A DNA stretch of 64,000 nt, taken from NCBI RefSeq assembly GCF_015832195.1, contig NC_052018.1, forward strand, positions 34,562,115 to 34,626,114, in the 5' to 3' direction. Under the pieces are notes generated by a model. The model was not told where the DNA came from and ran no database searches. It saw nothing but the letters and a program-made list of their open reading frames with translations. This DNA comes from Motacilla alba alba. Taxonomy: Eukaryota; Chordata; Aves; Passeriformes; Motacillidae. The stretch's first letter is position 1. Every line of letters starts with the position of its first letter. Of the stretch, positions 1 to 15,771 are shown one piece after another. A program made the position numbers and the translations under genes.

Positions 1-3000
1 GTTATGTCACTTTGACTTGAAAAAAGTAGGAAAAAAGCCCTAAAGCAATCCCACCACACTATCTGCTCTATAATGACATTAATCAAGTTGTTACCTTAAG
101 TGAAATAAAGACTCAAGAAAAAGAAATATCCTATAATGAACACTTTAAAAAATATCAAATATTTTCTAAATGTGTTTTGCCTTCCCTAGACAGGAAACAA
201 AGGGAAACCAAGTTTAATAAAGATCAGTAACTTATTTGCTGTAGGTCTCCACATATGCAAGATTTTCATTTCCAAATGTGTACACAAAGGCTGCATTTTT
301 TCCCCTAATGAACTTTCTGTGACCAGATAGGTCATGAATGTCTTCAGCTGCTATCCCATCTTGAAAAATCGTGGAAGAAGGAAGAGTCAACATTTGTCAC
401 AAGTTTATTCAGTGTTGATCCCTCTTATCTCCACAAGACTTTTTTGGGCTTAAAAAAGCCACGTGTGCTCATGCACACTTCAGAATCAGTTCCAAGTGAC
501 TGGACTTCAGGGAGCTGCATAGTTTTAATGGATCTTCTAGTGCCAGTAGTAAAGCGACAATCCAGTTATTCTCTGCAATTCTCCTTTCCCCTGTTTCCAT
601 TATTCAAATGGAATGAAAAAAATTTCTGAATGTCTGTGTTTGGCTTTATATTAGGAATAAAATATGGACTTTAATTACTATACTAGGGTTTCCCCTCTTA
701 CTGGAAAATATATTTTATTTTAAAATAAACACATGCATTACATCTTGCCAAATGCCTTTTTTAAAAAGTACTTCATCTTGGAATAGTCTATTCTCCATGT
801 ATTGCTACAGCTTTATAATAAGTGTTAATTTCTTTCTACTACAAAAACATAGCACCCACCTACACCCCTAGAATTTATATGGTTAGAAAATCCTTTACTT
901 GAATATTCCTCTTTGGCATAGAGATTATGAATTCTTCAAATTTCTAAGATGAAATGTTAATTCTTTTCTTTCCCCCTCAGATACCATATTTACTCAGAAG
1001 AAAAGACTTAGCATTAAAATACATCACCTGATAATTTAATGAGAAGGCCATTTTATGACATAAGTGTATACTATTCCATCTGCTTATAACAGAGAAGACT
1101 TCAACTATGTAGGATTTATGGCTTGTGTCTAGATTTCTTGCACTAGCCTCAGATTTTCTTTTCTACATAAAAATTCTTGTTTTTTCATGTTTGAAGTGTT
1201 GTTTCCCAGCCATCCAGCAGAGAGGGCTCGAGGTCCAGCTTGGTTTACACACTCCTTTCCCTCCCAGAGAGACATATTTTGTGCACACCTGGATGGGACA
1301 GACTTCTGTCATCTAGCATCCAAACTATTATAAACTATGTGGATATTTTTAATCTGTAGCTTGTATTACAGATAAATTTTTAAAGAAGAACAACAGTATG
1401 ACAATCTAAAAGCAGCATAAGGGCAAGAGACCACAACAGTAAATATTAACCTCTGCCAAATCGGTTTTGATTTTTTCACTGCTTTATGCTTCATATACAT
1501 CACAGAGATGAAAAGTATAGTTGTTATCAACCTTCCCACTTAAGAGTTTGCAATTCTTCAAGAGCTGCATTTCATTTGTTTCATTATATGCTTTGGTTTG
1601 CTTTTGGCAAAACTAAGTTATTCTTCAGCCACTTCATTACCTTCCTTTCTCAAAGGTCAAAACTTTGGTTAATTTACTTTATTGCTCTTTACATATAAAT
1701 ACCCATTCAGATTCTCAGTTGTACACAGAAAGCTCTATGAGTTTTCAAGAAATTTAACTCATTGCAAATACATTTAATTTTGAATTTGTCTCTCCATTTG
1801 TAATGTTGTGACATTTTGCAACTGTAGCAGTAATTTCTATTACTGCTCATCATTCAGTACTCTTTCATTATTTAATGTCTATAGGTTTAACAACTCCATT
1901 CTTAACTGTCTGTCCTCTGCTCACTATCTCTAATCCCCCAAAGCCCCTCATCTACAATGTTGGTGTAGTGCAGTTACACATACATCAACACCCTTCTTCA
2001 GCTGCAGTACTGAAAAAGTGCAAAACAGAATGAACAGCACAGCATCATCTTCTATCAGATAGCTTTTTGCACTGGCTTGCAATTGAATTTTCAAGCAATG
2101 CTTGAAAAGACAGCAAGCATATTCAAAATACTTCAAGAGCCATCTCACTCTGTTCACAGTGAACAGAGACAAGTTTCCTCTCTTAATACAAACTAGAATG
2201 CCCTGACACGGTTTTTCTTCAGGTAGAATACCTGAAGCTCATACAATTGCTAGGTTTATATAAACCTCTCTAGAAAAAGAGAGCGTACTAAAGCAATATG
2301 TGCATCCTGTCCATGCACTAATGAGATTCAGCATTACTAAAGGGCAGCCAGTAGTCATTGGAGGATTCCTTCCCCAATTTCTCCCAAGACCAAGATATTT
2401 TGTTCTAGTAGATCAAAACTTTCATTTTTAAAAACTCCAACTCATTTAAAATAATAGCTCATCTCCTCCTGTTGGCCTCCCTGCAGGTGTGCCACAGAAG
2501 TGTTAGTCTAAGAGCACATAGAAGGAGGCTGCCTTAGAAGAGGAAACTACGCCCACATCCAAGGTTCTCTGTCTCAGTGACTCTTTCATCAGTCTCTGAA
2601 AGAGAAAAATCAAGGCTCGTAAGACTTCAGGGGTTCAGGAGATGTGGCAGTACCAGTTGTCGGTTTCTCTGTGTCTGGATTGAAGGCGCTTCAGATGGCA
2701 GTTCATGTTCAGACTCAAGTGTTTATTATTTCTTACCAGTAAAACAGCCTCACTACTGTGAGTTTGGCAGCTTTTCATTAGAAGGCACAAAACGGCTAAC
2801 AATCTCTTGTTACAAGGTCTTTTAAGACTATCCAATTAAGAATTAACACCTAGATTATTTTTCCTTCTAACCCAAAAACTGATCCCAAAGAGCCCACAAT
2901 GAGGACTTTTCTGCCCAATTACAAAATGCCACCCAAACCCATGAAGAAGAAGGAAGAAGAAGCATGAAGAACAAACCTAGGATGACACCCTGTGCCGTCA

Positions 3001-6000
3001 AGTTTGCTTCCATACACAACATACTAAAAATCCCAAAACCTAAATTTCTCACCAAGTGATACACCTACACTACTCTCTATAATCTATTTCACACTTTTGT
3101 GGATTCTAGTCTATCTTGAAGTCTAGGAAACTTTCTCCATGAATGAGGGTCAAAGTCAGTGCTTCCCTGGGGGGCAGGGCACCCCAGACCAGACAAATAT
3201 TCCCGGTGCCCTGGGTTTCCACAAGAGGACAACCACCACCAGCAGTACTCGGGCTTAAATACTCACATGTATATTTGAGCCTCCATATCCATGAAGGGGG
3301 AAGGAAGAAATGAGGAGGAAGGTGAAAAGGTATAGCAAGGATGCATATATAGAAGTACCATAATCTCTGAATTGCAGGTCTAACATACTGCTACAGGAAA
3401 ATTACAGTCTCTAGAGTATTTTGGGGACAGACAAGCAGGTTCATCACTGTCTCAGAGTCCATCAAAAAGTAAAAAACCTCTCTGTTAAAAAACTCATTCT
3501 GTATATCTAAATCATAAAAGCGCAGTGAACACATTTCAACAATATTGTGCAAAAAAAGCACACAAGTCTGAGGGACTGAGATATGCTCAACATCTGCTGC
3601 CATGGCCCGAAAGAGGAGAGGTGGCACCTCGCCACTCCTTGGAGGCTCCCACTGCAGCAGCTGGTATCCTTGAGCAGAGGCCAGGGAGCACTCTGCCAGA
3701 CAAAGCTCTGAGAAAACTCCACAGCTGCCTGCAATACTTGTCTGCCCAAGATCGGAATATTTTTTTTGAACAAATGGACTACAGAACCCCACAATTCCAT
3801 TCTTAAAAATTCCATTCTTAAAAACAAACGAACAAAAAAAGGACATGCAAACAAGATGAATGCTTTTGGCTGAAAGACTAAAAACATTCTCCAATTATTA
3901 GGGAAGAGTTTTTTCCCCAAAACATCCCAAATGAAGAATCAGTGGCATCACTTCTACTTGCCAGTCACACATCATCCCACGCTGCTCACACCACTTCACG
4001 TACAAGTCTCAACTGCAGAACTAGATGCAGTCCTTAGGATACCATGATCTTTGGTATGCATGACTGTTTGCAGGCAATTCTTTTGCTGGTCAAGCTTTAT
4101 TCTTCAGCAATTTTGGGTTTTCATACTAGCTAGTACTGTTATGGAGGAATCCAAGTCAAAATTAGTTTCTTTTAAGAAAAACTTCTTTGGCTGAGGAAGC
4201 AAAAAAATGTATGCATAGTCCTGCTATGTATGAGCTACATAAAAACAGTTTCAGACACCTAGTGTCATAAACATTTAGGATCAGAATATTAAAAAAAAAA
4301 CACAAACAAACCAACTAAAAACACAAGTCTGCAAAATTTCACACATTCAAAAATTTTTATAAAACCTCTATAAAAATACAGAACATATGGGTTTTCAAGC
4401 ATTTTAAGCTACATTTAAGAGTTTAATGATCTGCAAATCCCTTTGAGATATTTTATATAATTTGTGGTTTTTTAAAAAGTCACCTTATGAACAGGCAAAA
4501 AGAAAGTTTTACAAGCATTTCCTCTCCATTTTTCATTTTTATTCTCCAAACATGACTTCAGAGAAATCAGATAAATACTTCTAATACTCCATGTCCAACA
4601 CTCATGTCAAGGCAGAATACACCAGGAAATACTTAGATTAAACTAATCTGAGCACAACACTCCATAATGAACACATTTTGCTGAAAACAAATGTGGTTCA
4701 CGGCAAGCAATTGGTGTTGGAGCAGTACATATGGCTAAAGATGTTTCTTCTGTTTTCTCTACCCATATTTGTCATGACCGCCAAAAAAATATTACAAGCA
4801 GAGGCAGCTAGTGCAGCTATTTGGGCAAGTATCTCCTCTGCAGCCAGTGCTTTAGATCACACCAGTCACAGGAAGTACCCCAGTAGGCAAGAAAAGAGAC
4901 TGATTTTTTTTTTTTTAATGGTGCAAATTAACACACAGTTTTTTCTTAAGGTGGTTTCTTTTGGACCTGAAGAAAAAAATATTTCTGCAAAATGTCAATT
5001 TGCATTAACTTAGAGGTTCATGTTTCTTCTTAAGAATATTTGCTGTAAAGTCTACATACAAAAGAAGGCTTTAATAGCTGAATCTAGTTTCAATTTTTAA
5101 AAAAAATAAAATCTGGATTACTAAAATTTTGGAGAATAAAAAATCCTTTCAAATGCTGTTTAGGAAGGCTAGGGAGAAAGAGGACAAATACAAATTAATA
5201 ACAAGAAAAATATGCTCAACAGCAGAAAGTTATCACAGTTCAAAGATGAATAGCATAGAGTAAAGAAATCAAAACTGACTATGAAAATACAAATTTTCTG
5301 CTGCAATCATCTGGCAACACATATAGACCACAGTTTTGCTTTCAGAACCAAAGGACATAGATAACCATTTATAATGTACACTTTATTTAAAGTATTATTA
5401 GACCGCAAGTAGAAAAGTCACTGTGTGACAGATCTGCTATCTATCAAAAATGTTATTTTTCCCCAAAACTATGCTCAGGTTCTCTGTCAGGAATTTCATG
5501 AGGCATATTGGTTAGTTCTGGATTATGCATCTCAAACTAAAGTTTAAAAATCAGTATACTGACTAGCGAATAATAGTCCATTAGACTCTCTGGCAGAGAT
5601 AAGGTGGTTTTCTTGCCTTTCTACAGTACCTAACATACAGATCTTGTACAGGTCTTGGCCTACGGCTGAAATCCCTGAATTAGCAATGAATCTTGCTAAT
5701 GAAATGCCTTCACTGGAGTTTCAAAAGCCAGACACAGACAGGCATCTACCCTAGTTAAGATGAGCAATGAGAAAAGCAAGAGAAGGAGGACTGGTGAAGT
5801 GTAAACAGCAGAACCCAACTGAGATACAGAACTTGTGCTTCTTTTGATAAGCCTCATGGATAGGCATCCATCAGGACCTGTCAGACTGTGAGGTATGCTG
5901 GAGGTAAATTAAAAAAAAAAAAATACAACAGCTGATGGGCACAGCTCTGAACATACAAGAAAAGAAGAAACTGTCTTAATTTCAGCTCTAAAATGCCAAA

Positions 6001-9000
6001 AGGCACAGGTTTTATGCACTTTTCTTTAAACACAGCTTTTTAACAAGTACTCTGAGTTTAAAAACTATATTGCGACATTTGGCATTTATATTTCAAAGCT
6101 GTTTTTCTAGAGTTGTGGTATATCTGCTGCAGTGTGTTGAACACACAATTTTTTTTCCCAGAAACATCAAGTGACCTGAAGCCTACTCATACCTCAATTC
6201 TAAGTCCATAGGATTTTCAAAAGCAAATATAAAAAGTCAAGTCAACAGGGGAAACTGAAACAAAAGTCAAAACCAGCTTCCAACAAGTAAAGCCCAGATA
6301 AATACAGTAGCTAATACACACACCCATGGACTTATGACTCAAAACAAATGCAGATGGCCAGAAGGAGATCAGACATCTCTTGGCAAATTCATCATGGGAA
6401 TGTGTGGGCAGCTTGGCAGCCATGCTGTGAGCTGATACGGTGATTCCACACAAGCATGATTCAGACCAGCACAGTATAAATGACACATCACAGCATTCTC
6501 AGTACAATCCTTTAAGCTAAGGTAAACAATTATCTGAATGTAAGCAAGCAAACCAGTTTTAAGAAACTATTTCTATATATCTGTTTTATTACACACATAC
6601 AGAGTAAAATCTTTTTGCATTGTATAATTTCCCCTCATCCTAATTTTGAGAAGACTGTATTACACAAACAGCAGACAGTAACAAATAAACAGTAAAAGAA
6701 GTCACCAAGATGATAATGTATAAAAATATATTGCATGCTGTGCTTTAATGTAGGATGACGGCTTGGGTCTAGTTAAAATTCTAAATGTAGTTATTCATAT
6801 GCAATATAGGCACCTATCCATCAATGATAATTAAAAGGATGAAGTTAAAGCTCACTCCAGAATAGGTACCTTGCAGTCACTAATCCAAATTGCTCCAATA
6901 ACTATATTGACTACAGACCAAATTCAGATTCGCACACATAAGCACTTACTGAGAACCGGAAAGCTCAAAGGTATTGGAACAAGCAACATTGCTCATTATG
7001 CCAATAGTCTCAACTATAAATCCATTGCATAGCAGGCTACCACAGCACCAGGCAACAGCCAGGTACAACACTCCTCTGCACCTCAGGGGGCCCTAATTGC
7101 CTATACGTAGCTGCTACATCAAGCCTCTACCATCCTTTTCAGTCCACATGTCCCGCTGAAAAACCTTATTACTCTGAATTATTCATACTGTTTGGGATAC
7201 TTAATCCCAAAGCAACTAGAAAAATTGCTAGAGCTGCATTTGTGCACTTTCAAATCAGAGCTGGCTCTCTCAAAATGTGGATGTCTCCCTATGGCCACTC
7301 CCACCTGGGAGCTACAGCAAACATAGGCATCAGCAAATCGGGAGCTGGATCAATGGATGTGGTTATCCTTCATTAACAGCAACACCCTGATTCTGTTTCT
7401 AAGAGCAGCTGAATTAATAATAGGCTTATTATCAGCTGTGGTCCCTGTGTCTCCTGACTCAATTCCCCAGCAGAGATATCCCACTTGTGGAGAGAGACCT
7501 GTCTTGGCTCTCTTGGTTGCCCCTAGCAGAAAAGACCGAACAGCTGCCTAAAACACAGTTTAAACTATAGAGCCAGAGAAGCTGAACAAATATTCTTATT
7601 TTGGGGTTTGTTGCATTGTTTTGTTGGGCTTTTTTTTTTTTCTTTTGTCCCTGGATACTTCTAAGCCATTTTGATACTTTTAAAACTCCTTTGGGATGTA
7701 CTGACCCTCAAAGATTACTACTAGGAAAAGCTCTACCTATGGGAACCAGCGACAAGAGCAGTTTACCACATCACTTACAAACTTGTTGAGTGTATTCCTA
7801 TGACTGATTTTAATTTTCAATATAGCTTACCTATGCTATAGATTAAAAACACTGCTTGTAGACCACTTCAGAGCTCTAGCTCCCTGGATGAAGCACAGTA
7901 ACAAAAATAATTTTGTTAATTACCACCTTTGTCAATACTGTTTGACTTCTAAAGATGTATCAATGTGCAGATTTATTTTTAGATACTGAATTTATATAAT
8001 AATAGCATAATAAATTACAGTTTCAACAATAGTTGTTTTTTAAAAATAAAGATGTAAAAACAAAAAGAAAGTGGTTTTACTAGACCACATCTGAAATTCT
8101 ACTTAAAATAATAATTTACTTGCATAGTAGATGCTATGAGTCGTTCCTTATATCTGTAATATGTAACTCCAATCAAAGGATGCTTGCAGTGCTATCAGTG
8201 GAATAACTGACATGGAATCCCTACTAATGAAGGGAATTTAGATGAAAATAATGACACAAAATGACAGCTGACATAAAAATATATTGTTAACCAGAATTAT
8301 TCCAAACAAAATGCCAAAAAATACCTCTATAACTATATAATTTCACAAATAAAGTACAGTCGCCAGGCATGCAGTCTCCAATATACAATATTTACATTTG
8401 CAAAATCAGGTGTTATTTGAGAGTCAGGCATGATTTCCATGTAAGTAGGAGAGGAATTTCAGTAACTGCCAAAAGTTCCATCTGTCTGAAATAAGTACTT
8501 AACCAAATACAGGTTAGTAAGCCCTGAAATCCTGAAGGGGATTTGATAAACCTGATATGCTTAACAGATTTTATTGTTGCCTCTCAGAGACTAAACAGAT
8601 TACCAACTACTGTATTCTGGGCTTCTGACAGGACTAAGCAACTAATTTCATTTCACTGGCATGATAAACAATTAACAAAAGTAAATATTTTAAATACTGT
8701 AACACAGAGCTGTGTAGAGCAGATAACAATCTCAATTCTGTGGTCTTTGCTTCTACTCCTACAATGGTGCACATTCTCCCTGCTGTCCCAAGTGCTGACA
8801 GGGGCATCGGCCAGCCTGGTGAACTACAGAGATGTGACCTGAGAGCCGACGGCACTGTCCTGTTGAACAACACCAGGCACACAGATTATCAGGTCACTCA
8901 TGGGTAGTGAACTGTAATACTGTGCCTAAAGTGATATGTCTACTCAAAATTAGTCCTCTGGGCACCCTCCACATACTGAGGACAATCTGAGTGGGACCCT

Positions 9001-12000
9001 AGGTGGTGCCCTTTTCTCTTTTTTAGGATTATAATGAACTACTTCAGTCAAAATAAATGAGATTAATACTTTCCATTGTCATAGGTAATCCTATAATTAC
9101 ACTATTTCTATTACCACAACCTGGTAATGTGATCTGTAAGCCTTTCTGTCACATACATTTATTGCATATATTGCATACCTATCAAGCATTTCCCATTCCA
9201 CAGATGGAAACTTACTTTCCTTTAATTATCTCAGTCTAAGGGGTGGTAGTACATGTACACAGGAAAAAAGCCTACCCAAACTATTTGTTTGGGAGCTTGT
9301 TACACACAATCTTGGCTTTTTTCCCAGAACTTGGTAGTACTATTAAACCAAATATAAAGCCACATGAAAAATTTACACTCTGAATGTACCTGATCTATAA
9401 GCACAGCCTTAATTGATATCGAACAGATAAACAGTCATTCAACTTCTGCTGTAACCACAGGCATCCTATTTGCAATATTCTCTTGCAAATACTGTCCTTC
9501 TTGCTAAAAAGTCACTGAGGATTCATGTTATCATGAACAAAATGACAAAACAAAAGAAAAAAAATTCCCAACTTAAGACCTTGAGTAAGCTCATTATTAT
9601 TTTTCCATTTTGAATTCTTAAACACGCCATCTAGCCATCAATAGCCACAGTCATTAGTACAATCACAGGCTGGGACTATTACAGCACCTGAAACAGCAGC
9701 TATGGGATAGAAGAGCACACATTGTCACACATCATACACCTTCCTGAAAATTGCAATCTTACCTGAATTTTGCTAAAATTTTGTTTGGTTCTATTCCTTT
9801 AGATTAAGACAGGAGGAGGGCCAGATTGACTAGGAAGGCAAACTCTTTAAAACTCAACAGGGAAAAAAAGACACAACTAGTCTAAAACTTTAATGTGAGC
9901 TCTGTTTGTAACCTAAAATTGTTACTTAACCAGTTCTACAGAGACAGCAAAGTCATGCAAAGCCTTCCAGACCATGCAAAAAGTTAGTTGATTGAAGCAA
10001 GATATCTACTAACGGCAGAACAATTCCATTTAAAACTGCTGCACCAGCTGCATTCATACAGCTCTGCTTTTGCCGAGATACAACCTGCATATCAATAGTC
10101 TCTGCTTGCATAGAAAAGATTAGACTGAAAAAAAAAATCACAGAAAAAGCTGTGATAAAATAGGGCATATCACTTTTCTTTTTATTTGACTGCTCTCCAA
10201 AAGAACTTGACTCATCAAAGCAAACAGTAGACTGAAGGAAAGTGAGCATTATGGAAATAAAATCTGAGTGGTAGTTAAGGAAAACAGCCAATATAAAACC
10301 ATCTGCATTTGCTATCAGGCACGCAAGAGCTCTACCTGAAAGAAAATTCGCAAAGGTGAAAAAATGGCAAGAATCCCCTCCCAGGAGACCCAATGCATTT
10401 CAACTTGCTACCGTTTTCAAAGCAAACCAGGGATTAGTTGCCCTTTTATCTAACAGTGCCACACACAGAAATTAGAGTCTAGAACAACATGAAAAGTAAA
10501 ACTAGACAGAAAAAAATCCACTAAAAACCTCCAAAGCTAAACAAGAAAAAACAAACCAAGAACCAAACCCCTATGTTAAAAAGCATTTTTCTATTTTGAT
10601 GTTGAAAAATGTAACCTGACAGCAAACCTTAAACACAAGTCTATTGGAATCTGAAGGAAATATTGCTCCTCTATTCTAACTTTTCACATTTCCTATAATC
10701 TAACTATGCAGACCCATTATAAGCTATTTCTAGCTACATAGCAGAATAACTGCTCCCTTTCCTAAAATAAACTTTGATGCCAGACTCATCACTTGTATAA
10801 AATAAGAGTACCTTGTTTAAACCTAATTAACCTGGAGTGAGCTGTAGCCACTGTCCTTGGTGTAAGCTTGTTCTGGAAACACTGAGTTAGCAGACCTATA
10901 AACACAGCATCTACACAAGACAATATGGAGCAACCAGGAACACAGAGGAGGAAGAAGTTTTGAGACAAAATGGCAAAACACAGTATTTTCAGACTAATAG
11001 CTAAGGCATTTCATAAAAAAAAAAACAAACCAAAAAATCATTTATGCAGTGAAGGCAGAGTAAAGTAAAATGACAGATCTAAGGAAATACTTCCAACAGT
11101 ATTTTTTTAAGTCTTATCTGGGGTCATTAAGCTTAAGAAAGCGATTTGCAACATATTTTAGGCAACAATGAGAGATGCACTCAGGTTAAGAAAGATGAAG
11201 GATCATCAATTTTCACCAATTTTATAACCAGTGAACAACAAAGTAACTCTGTCTGTGTCATAATGCTTATGTGTCAACCAGACCAGTAACACCAATATTA
11301 AGCCCCTTTCATGCAAAATTGAACAAAAAAAATCCACTAACAAAACCAATTCAGAAAGGCATTTGTTTTCTATTTGTTTATTAACTTCCACATTACAAAC
11401 CAGCACACTAAACACACTAAACTTAGTTCCTGAAGTTCAAATAGCATATTCTTGTTACAGAAAATGGAAATACGCAAAAGACCACAGATACTAAGGGCTA
11501 TATTAAGAAAAAAATCCTCTCCAACAAAGACCTAACTGAAATCCATGTACCACTGGATCCACAGATCTTGAACAAGCATCACTTCCAGCCCTGATTACCC
11601 AAGTGGAAGTTTCCTATGAGGCGCATGAACTTTCTGTGCATTGTTATGCAAATGGAGGGGGGAGTGCTGGTTATTTCACATGGGAAGTGCAGACATTTCT
11701 TTGCTGTTTTAATTAATGAATTTTAGTGTTCACCAGGTAGCTGCTGGTTAAAAGACCAGCTGATGAAGAAAACCACAGTACAGAAATATTGGTTCATCTA
11801 GCACAGGCAATGTAGCCATAGCCATCACTGGGGTTTTGTTAGTTTTACTATTTCTACACATATTTGAGAGTATATCTTATTTCCAGGTTCACAGTAAGCA
11901 GATACACTTCAAACACATTTGCTGCACACTGTTACAGGAATTCCAATGTGAGAATGTCAAGGATTTGCACTGTCTCCAAGGACAAAAAAATAGGGAGATA

Positions 12001-15000
12001 AGAAAAGAAACAGTAACAAGAAAACCCAGCACAGTCAGATTTTGACACTAACACAAAAATTTCCATTTCTAGGTGTCATGCTTTTTTTCTAGAAGATTAA
12101 AGGATCACAATAAAATGGCTGAAAAGCTCATATAGCAGAACACATACCTTTTTTCTGAACTCAAATGGCAAAACAAATGGAACCAACAGTATTTCAAAGA
12201 GCACTAAAATCTGCTCTTTAGTTTTAGTCAATCAAACTGCCTTTGGGGGTTTTAGACAGCTTATGGTAGGAACTTTAAATGGAAAAGTAGACCAAATACA
12301 TCGTGGTTGTTGTACCTTGGCTATTTATACTGTAGTGACACTGCCAGATGCTAGTCAGACCATTACACACGAAGGCATAGGAGCCTTCGGATATTCACAA
12401 TCACTCCTGATGACTATGTACTGAGATCTTAATGGCAAGCTTCACAACAAAACCAAATCATTCATTTCACCACTGGTCTTGACTGTTTTGGCAAAGGTTA
12501 CACTACTTGCTGTGTGAAGTGGGAGTGGCAACCTTCCAAAACAGGATAACTGGTTTCAAGATGGACTAGTTAGACTCTCCTTCCCCAGAAGTGTTGGTCT
12601 CAAAAGTAGTTTCTGCTGTTGTACAGAAGCATCAGTTTTAAGTCTCTCAGCATAGCAAAGCAATCCTTGAAAGAAACAGATTTCTTTCACCAGTACTGGC
12701 ACGCAAAATAAGACCATATGTCTAAGCTATAATATGCAAGATTTTCCAAAGACAGCTTATTTTTCTAGTAGGAAATGTAATTTACATAGACTGAACTTTA
12801 GGATTCGTTTACAAGATTCATGAGAAAAACTGGCTTCCTTATAGTATAGAAAAACCACTGCTCATAGGGAGCAAGCTTTAATACTGCAAAGTCACTAGCC
12901 TTACTGGGGACACCAACCCAATTTAGTTATGTTTATCTGCCTCTCACAGTGGCCAAGAGAAGTAGCAGGCTTTTCCAGAAGAAAAGTAAGAACAGTTAAG
13001 GCACAACAAGTAGTTGCTTGGAGCTGCTGAAAGAGCACGACAGTAAGCACAGAAAGCAAGCCAAACTGGTGTGGCTGAAAGCAATGGGAATGGAAAAGTT
13101 AAGCAGAAGGCCCAAGCAGATGGGGAATGAAGAGCCAGCAAAGCAAGTGAAACAGTAACAGGATTTATTTTCAATGAATAACTGAAAGAGAGCTCAAAGG
13201 TAGGAGTCACGGACAAAACAGAGCAAGTCCAACCTGCGTAAGGAACACTAAGATCAGAGAACACACACCAATGCAAATGTGAAGGCTGAAGAAATGAAGC
13301 TCAGATGAATACAAGAAGGAAAAAACAGGTGCTGCAAGTAATTGTGCCAGGAGAGCTTTGGACTGCTGCAATCTGCTTCACACACACTGCACACACAAAG
13401 CATCTTACTTTGCCGTCTGTTCCTAATTATGCCTGGATTGAAAGCTCAAATCACACTGCAAAAGGCAACATTTCTTTTCCCAGGCAGGGGTGGGCAGTAT
13501 CATCTCACTGGAAGTGCACAAGGATGAATCCAGAACCTCAGCCAGCTTTCAGCGGGAATTACAAATCGCACAAGTTAGAGGGGAAGATGAGGGTCCCTCA
13601 AACAAAGCAGGTACCCAAAACACATCATCAGTGGGGAAAGTATCTCCCAGTTTGGCAAGTATTTAAAGTTGGAATCTTTAAATTACTGCGTTGAACCAGA
13701 ACTATTTATTAGTCTTTTGTAAAGTGAATGCTTTTGTTTAAGAGCTTAAACTAGTCTATCATTAGGAGTACTACAGCAAACATTTTTAATACCTCTACTA
13801 GATACTCCTAATTTCTTCCACATGTGGGAGAATGAACTGAGAGGCATTTAGAGATTTCTAACCTTTTACATTCTAAAGTAGGGACACAGGTTGTGAAAGG
13901 TATATATGCACCTCAAATAAACACAGATAATTAGAAAATTATGATTGTATGTATCCAGAATCCACATTTATCCTGTTACACATACAGACATATTCTTGAA
14001 AAACTACGTAACTTGCTCGATAGATTACACAATTTGGCAAAGAAAGATCTTCTGGCACAAACAACTGAAGGAAAACTCAATTTTAAAGTAAAAGTAATTA
14101 AGTCTCAAAGGTTTTAGTTTGGGTTGCTACCTATGATACTATGCTATCTAATGTTTGTCAATTCTCAAGTGTCAGCGATAGCCAAGTTTGTTACCTAAAA
14201 GTAGGTCAGGAGAACCTCTTGGCTGGGCTCATGTAGCTCTGCAGATCAGTAGATCTTGTACTAACAACTGTGTCAAGTTTGAATGCCTTCTCATTCTTTG
14301 CTATCAGTTACACTGTTAAAGAAATCTGCCTGTTCAAAACCAAAACCAGTCAACTCACTTCCTTCTAAGAGGAATTTTACATTACAGGAAATTCAGAAAC
14401 CTTCAGAAACAAAACATTTTTGCTTGTTTATTTGTTTAATATGAAACCTTGAGTGAAAATAAGCAGCACTGGCAGAAGTCCACAATAAAATTCCAGAGAT
14501 TTAGCATACCTTCTAACCCATTAACACAAAACTTATCTACATCATTACGTATGTTTTCACTCACTTCTGACAATCGCACAATAATATTACAAAAAATCAC
14601 CATTGCTTATTCTGTTTACAAAACAACGCTTATTTCTTTCTGCTCTTTGCTTTCCGTAAGCTTTCCAAGCATTTGTACTGATTTTAGATGTATGGTCTGA
14701 CTTCAGGGGTGGATTATTTAATAAAGAAATTGTAACATCCATAAATAATACTGCAGGCAGCTTGAATAAAATCCAAGTAAAAGAAAACTCATCAGTATAT
14801 GTCTTCTTCCTCCACCATCTCTCCACAAATCCAACCACATCTTGGGCTCTGAAACAGCTGACCAGAAATTGAGAATATCTGCTCAGGTTAGCACTATTTG
14901 ATAGATAATTATCACTGGAGAGGGAGCAGGTCTAGACTGCTTCCTATGGTTTGATTTTATTTTTTTTCCCTTCTAAGGAGAGGAAACCACTAAAATGCAT

Positions 15001-15771
15001 CCTGAGCTTTCTCCAAAGTTAGATAGGAAAAAAGTCATGCCAACATCAGTTTTAAGGGGCCGCAATTCAGATGCCCTACATAGGCTTCTTTTTAGGGGCA
15101 GATATATATTAACTGAAAAAAATCCTAAACTTGTTTTCCCCTTTGATAAGAGCACTGAAAAAAAATGTTTTAGTTATTACTTTGTGATGCAATGAACTCA
15201 CACAACATTTAATATTTTCCTGGCAGCTAAAGTCCCCATTAAAGCAATTATAAACTTCATGTCTAAAGTATTTAATTTAGAAAAAAAAATTGCCCTTAAG
15301 TTGATAGAATTTCCATGAGAGATATGAAATCACGGATGACAACACTTTACCTTAGTCCCTATTGGGGTGAAAAATTAAAAACAGAATGACAGATAAGAAA
15401 TAATGGGATTTCTCGGGTTAATATCTTTTAGTAGCACCTAACCTGCACATATTTGGCACTTTGGCTGTATCAAAGTGAAAAAAGAAATGCTGTTTTTAAC
15501 CAGATAATTTACAGTCCCACGTAACCCATGAAACTATTGCATACTTAACCATCTGAACCATCCTTACCCATTTAAATTAGCTTTCATTGCTCCCTACAAG
15601 TCAGATGTCACTACTATGAATCATTTTGAACAAAGCCTTTTTTAAAAATATAGGAAAACAGTTAACAACTGAACATCATTTTAAGAGAAAAAATGTTTAT
15701 AATGTAGTTACCCATGAAGTCCAAAGCATTATTATATGCACAGAGTTCATGATAGTCACAAATACAAGGGA
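1..15771. other. Unique-looking intronic DNA, no gene seen
   Basis: AT-rich sequence with scattered A and T runs (for example 4910-4919 and 5912-5924). Reading frames of 60-170 codons occur on both strands, but none shows a known motif, a sensible codon pattern or splice sites. The longest, 3391-3894 on the minus strand, overlaps two others and contains a repeat-derived FKNGIFKNGI stretch. I see no recognisable transposon, RNA gene or exon. Confidence 0.6.
3793..3823. repeat. 15-bp tandem duplication
   Basis: The unit AATTCCATTCTTAAA occurs twice head to tail, apparently without mismatch. It lies in intronic DNA and is flanked by A-rich sequence. A short slippage product is the likely origin. 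Confidence 0.8.

Noticed and set aside
1021..1080. Minus-strand HKMAFSLNYQ as a candidate ME1 exon 2 start (expected MAFTLEER-like)
   Set aside because: Similarity ends after four residues, and the rest of the exon is not there.
3391..3920. Overlapping minus-strand frames of 167 and 137 codons
   Set aside because: Two frames of the same DNA, no domain, no splice or polyadenylation context, and a repeat-derived FKNGIFKNGI segment.
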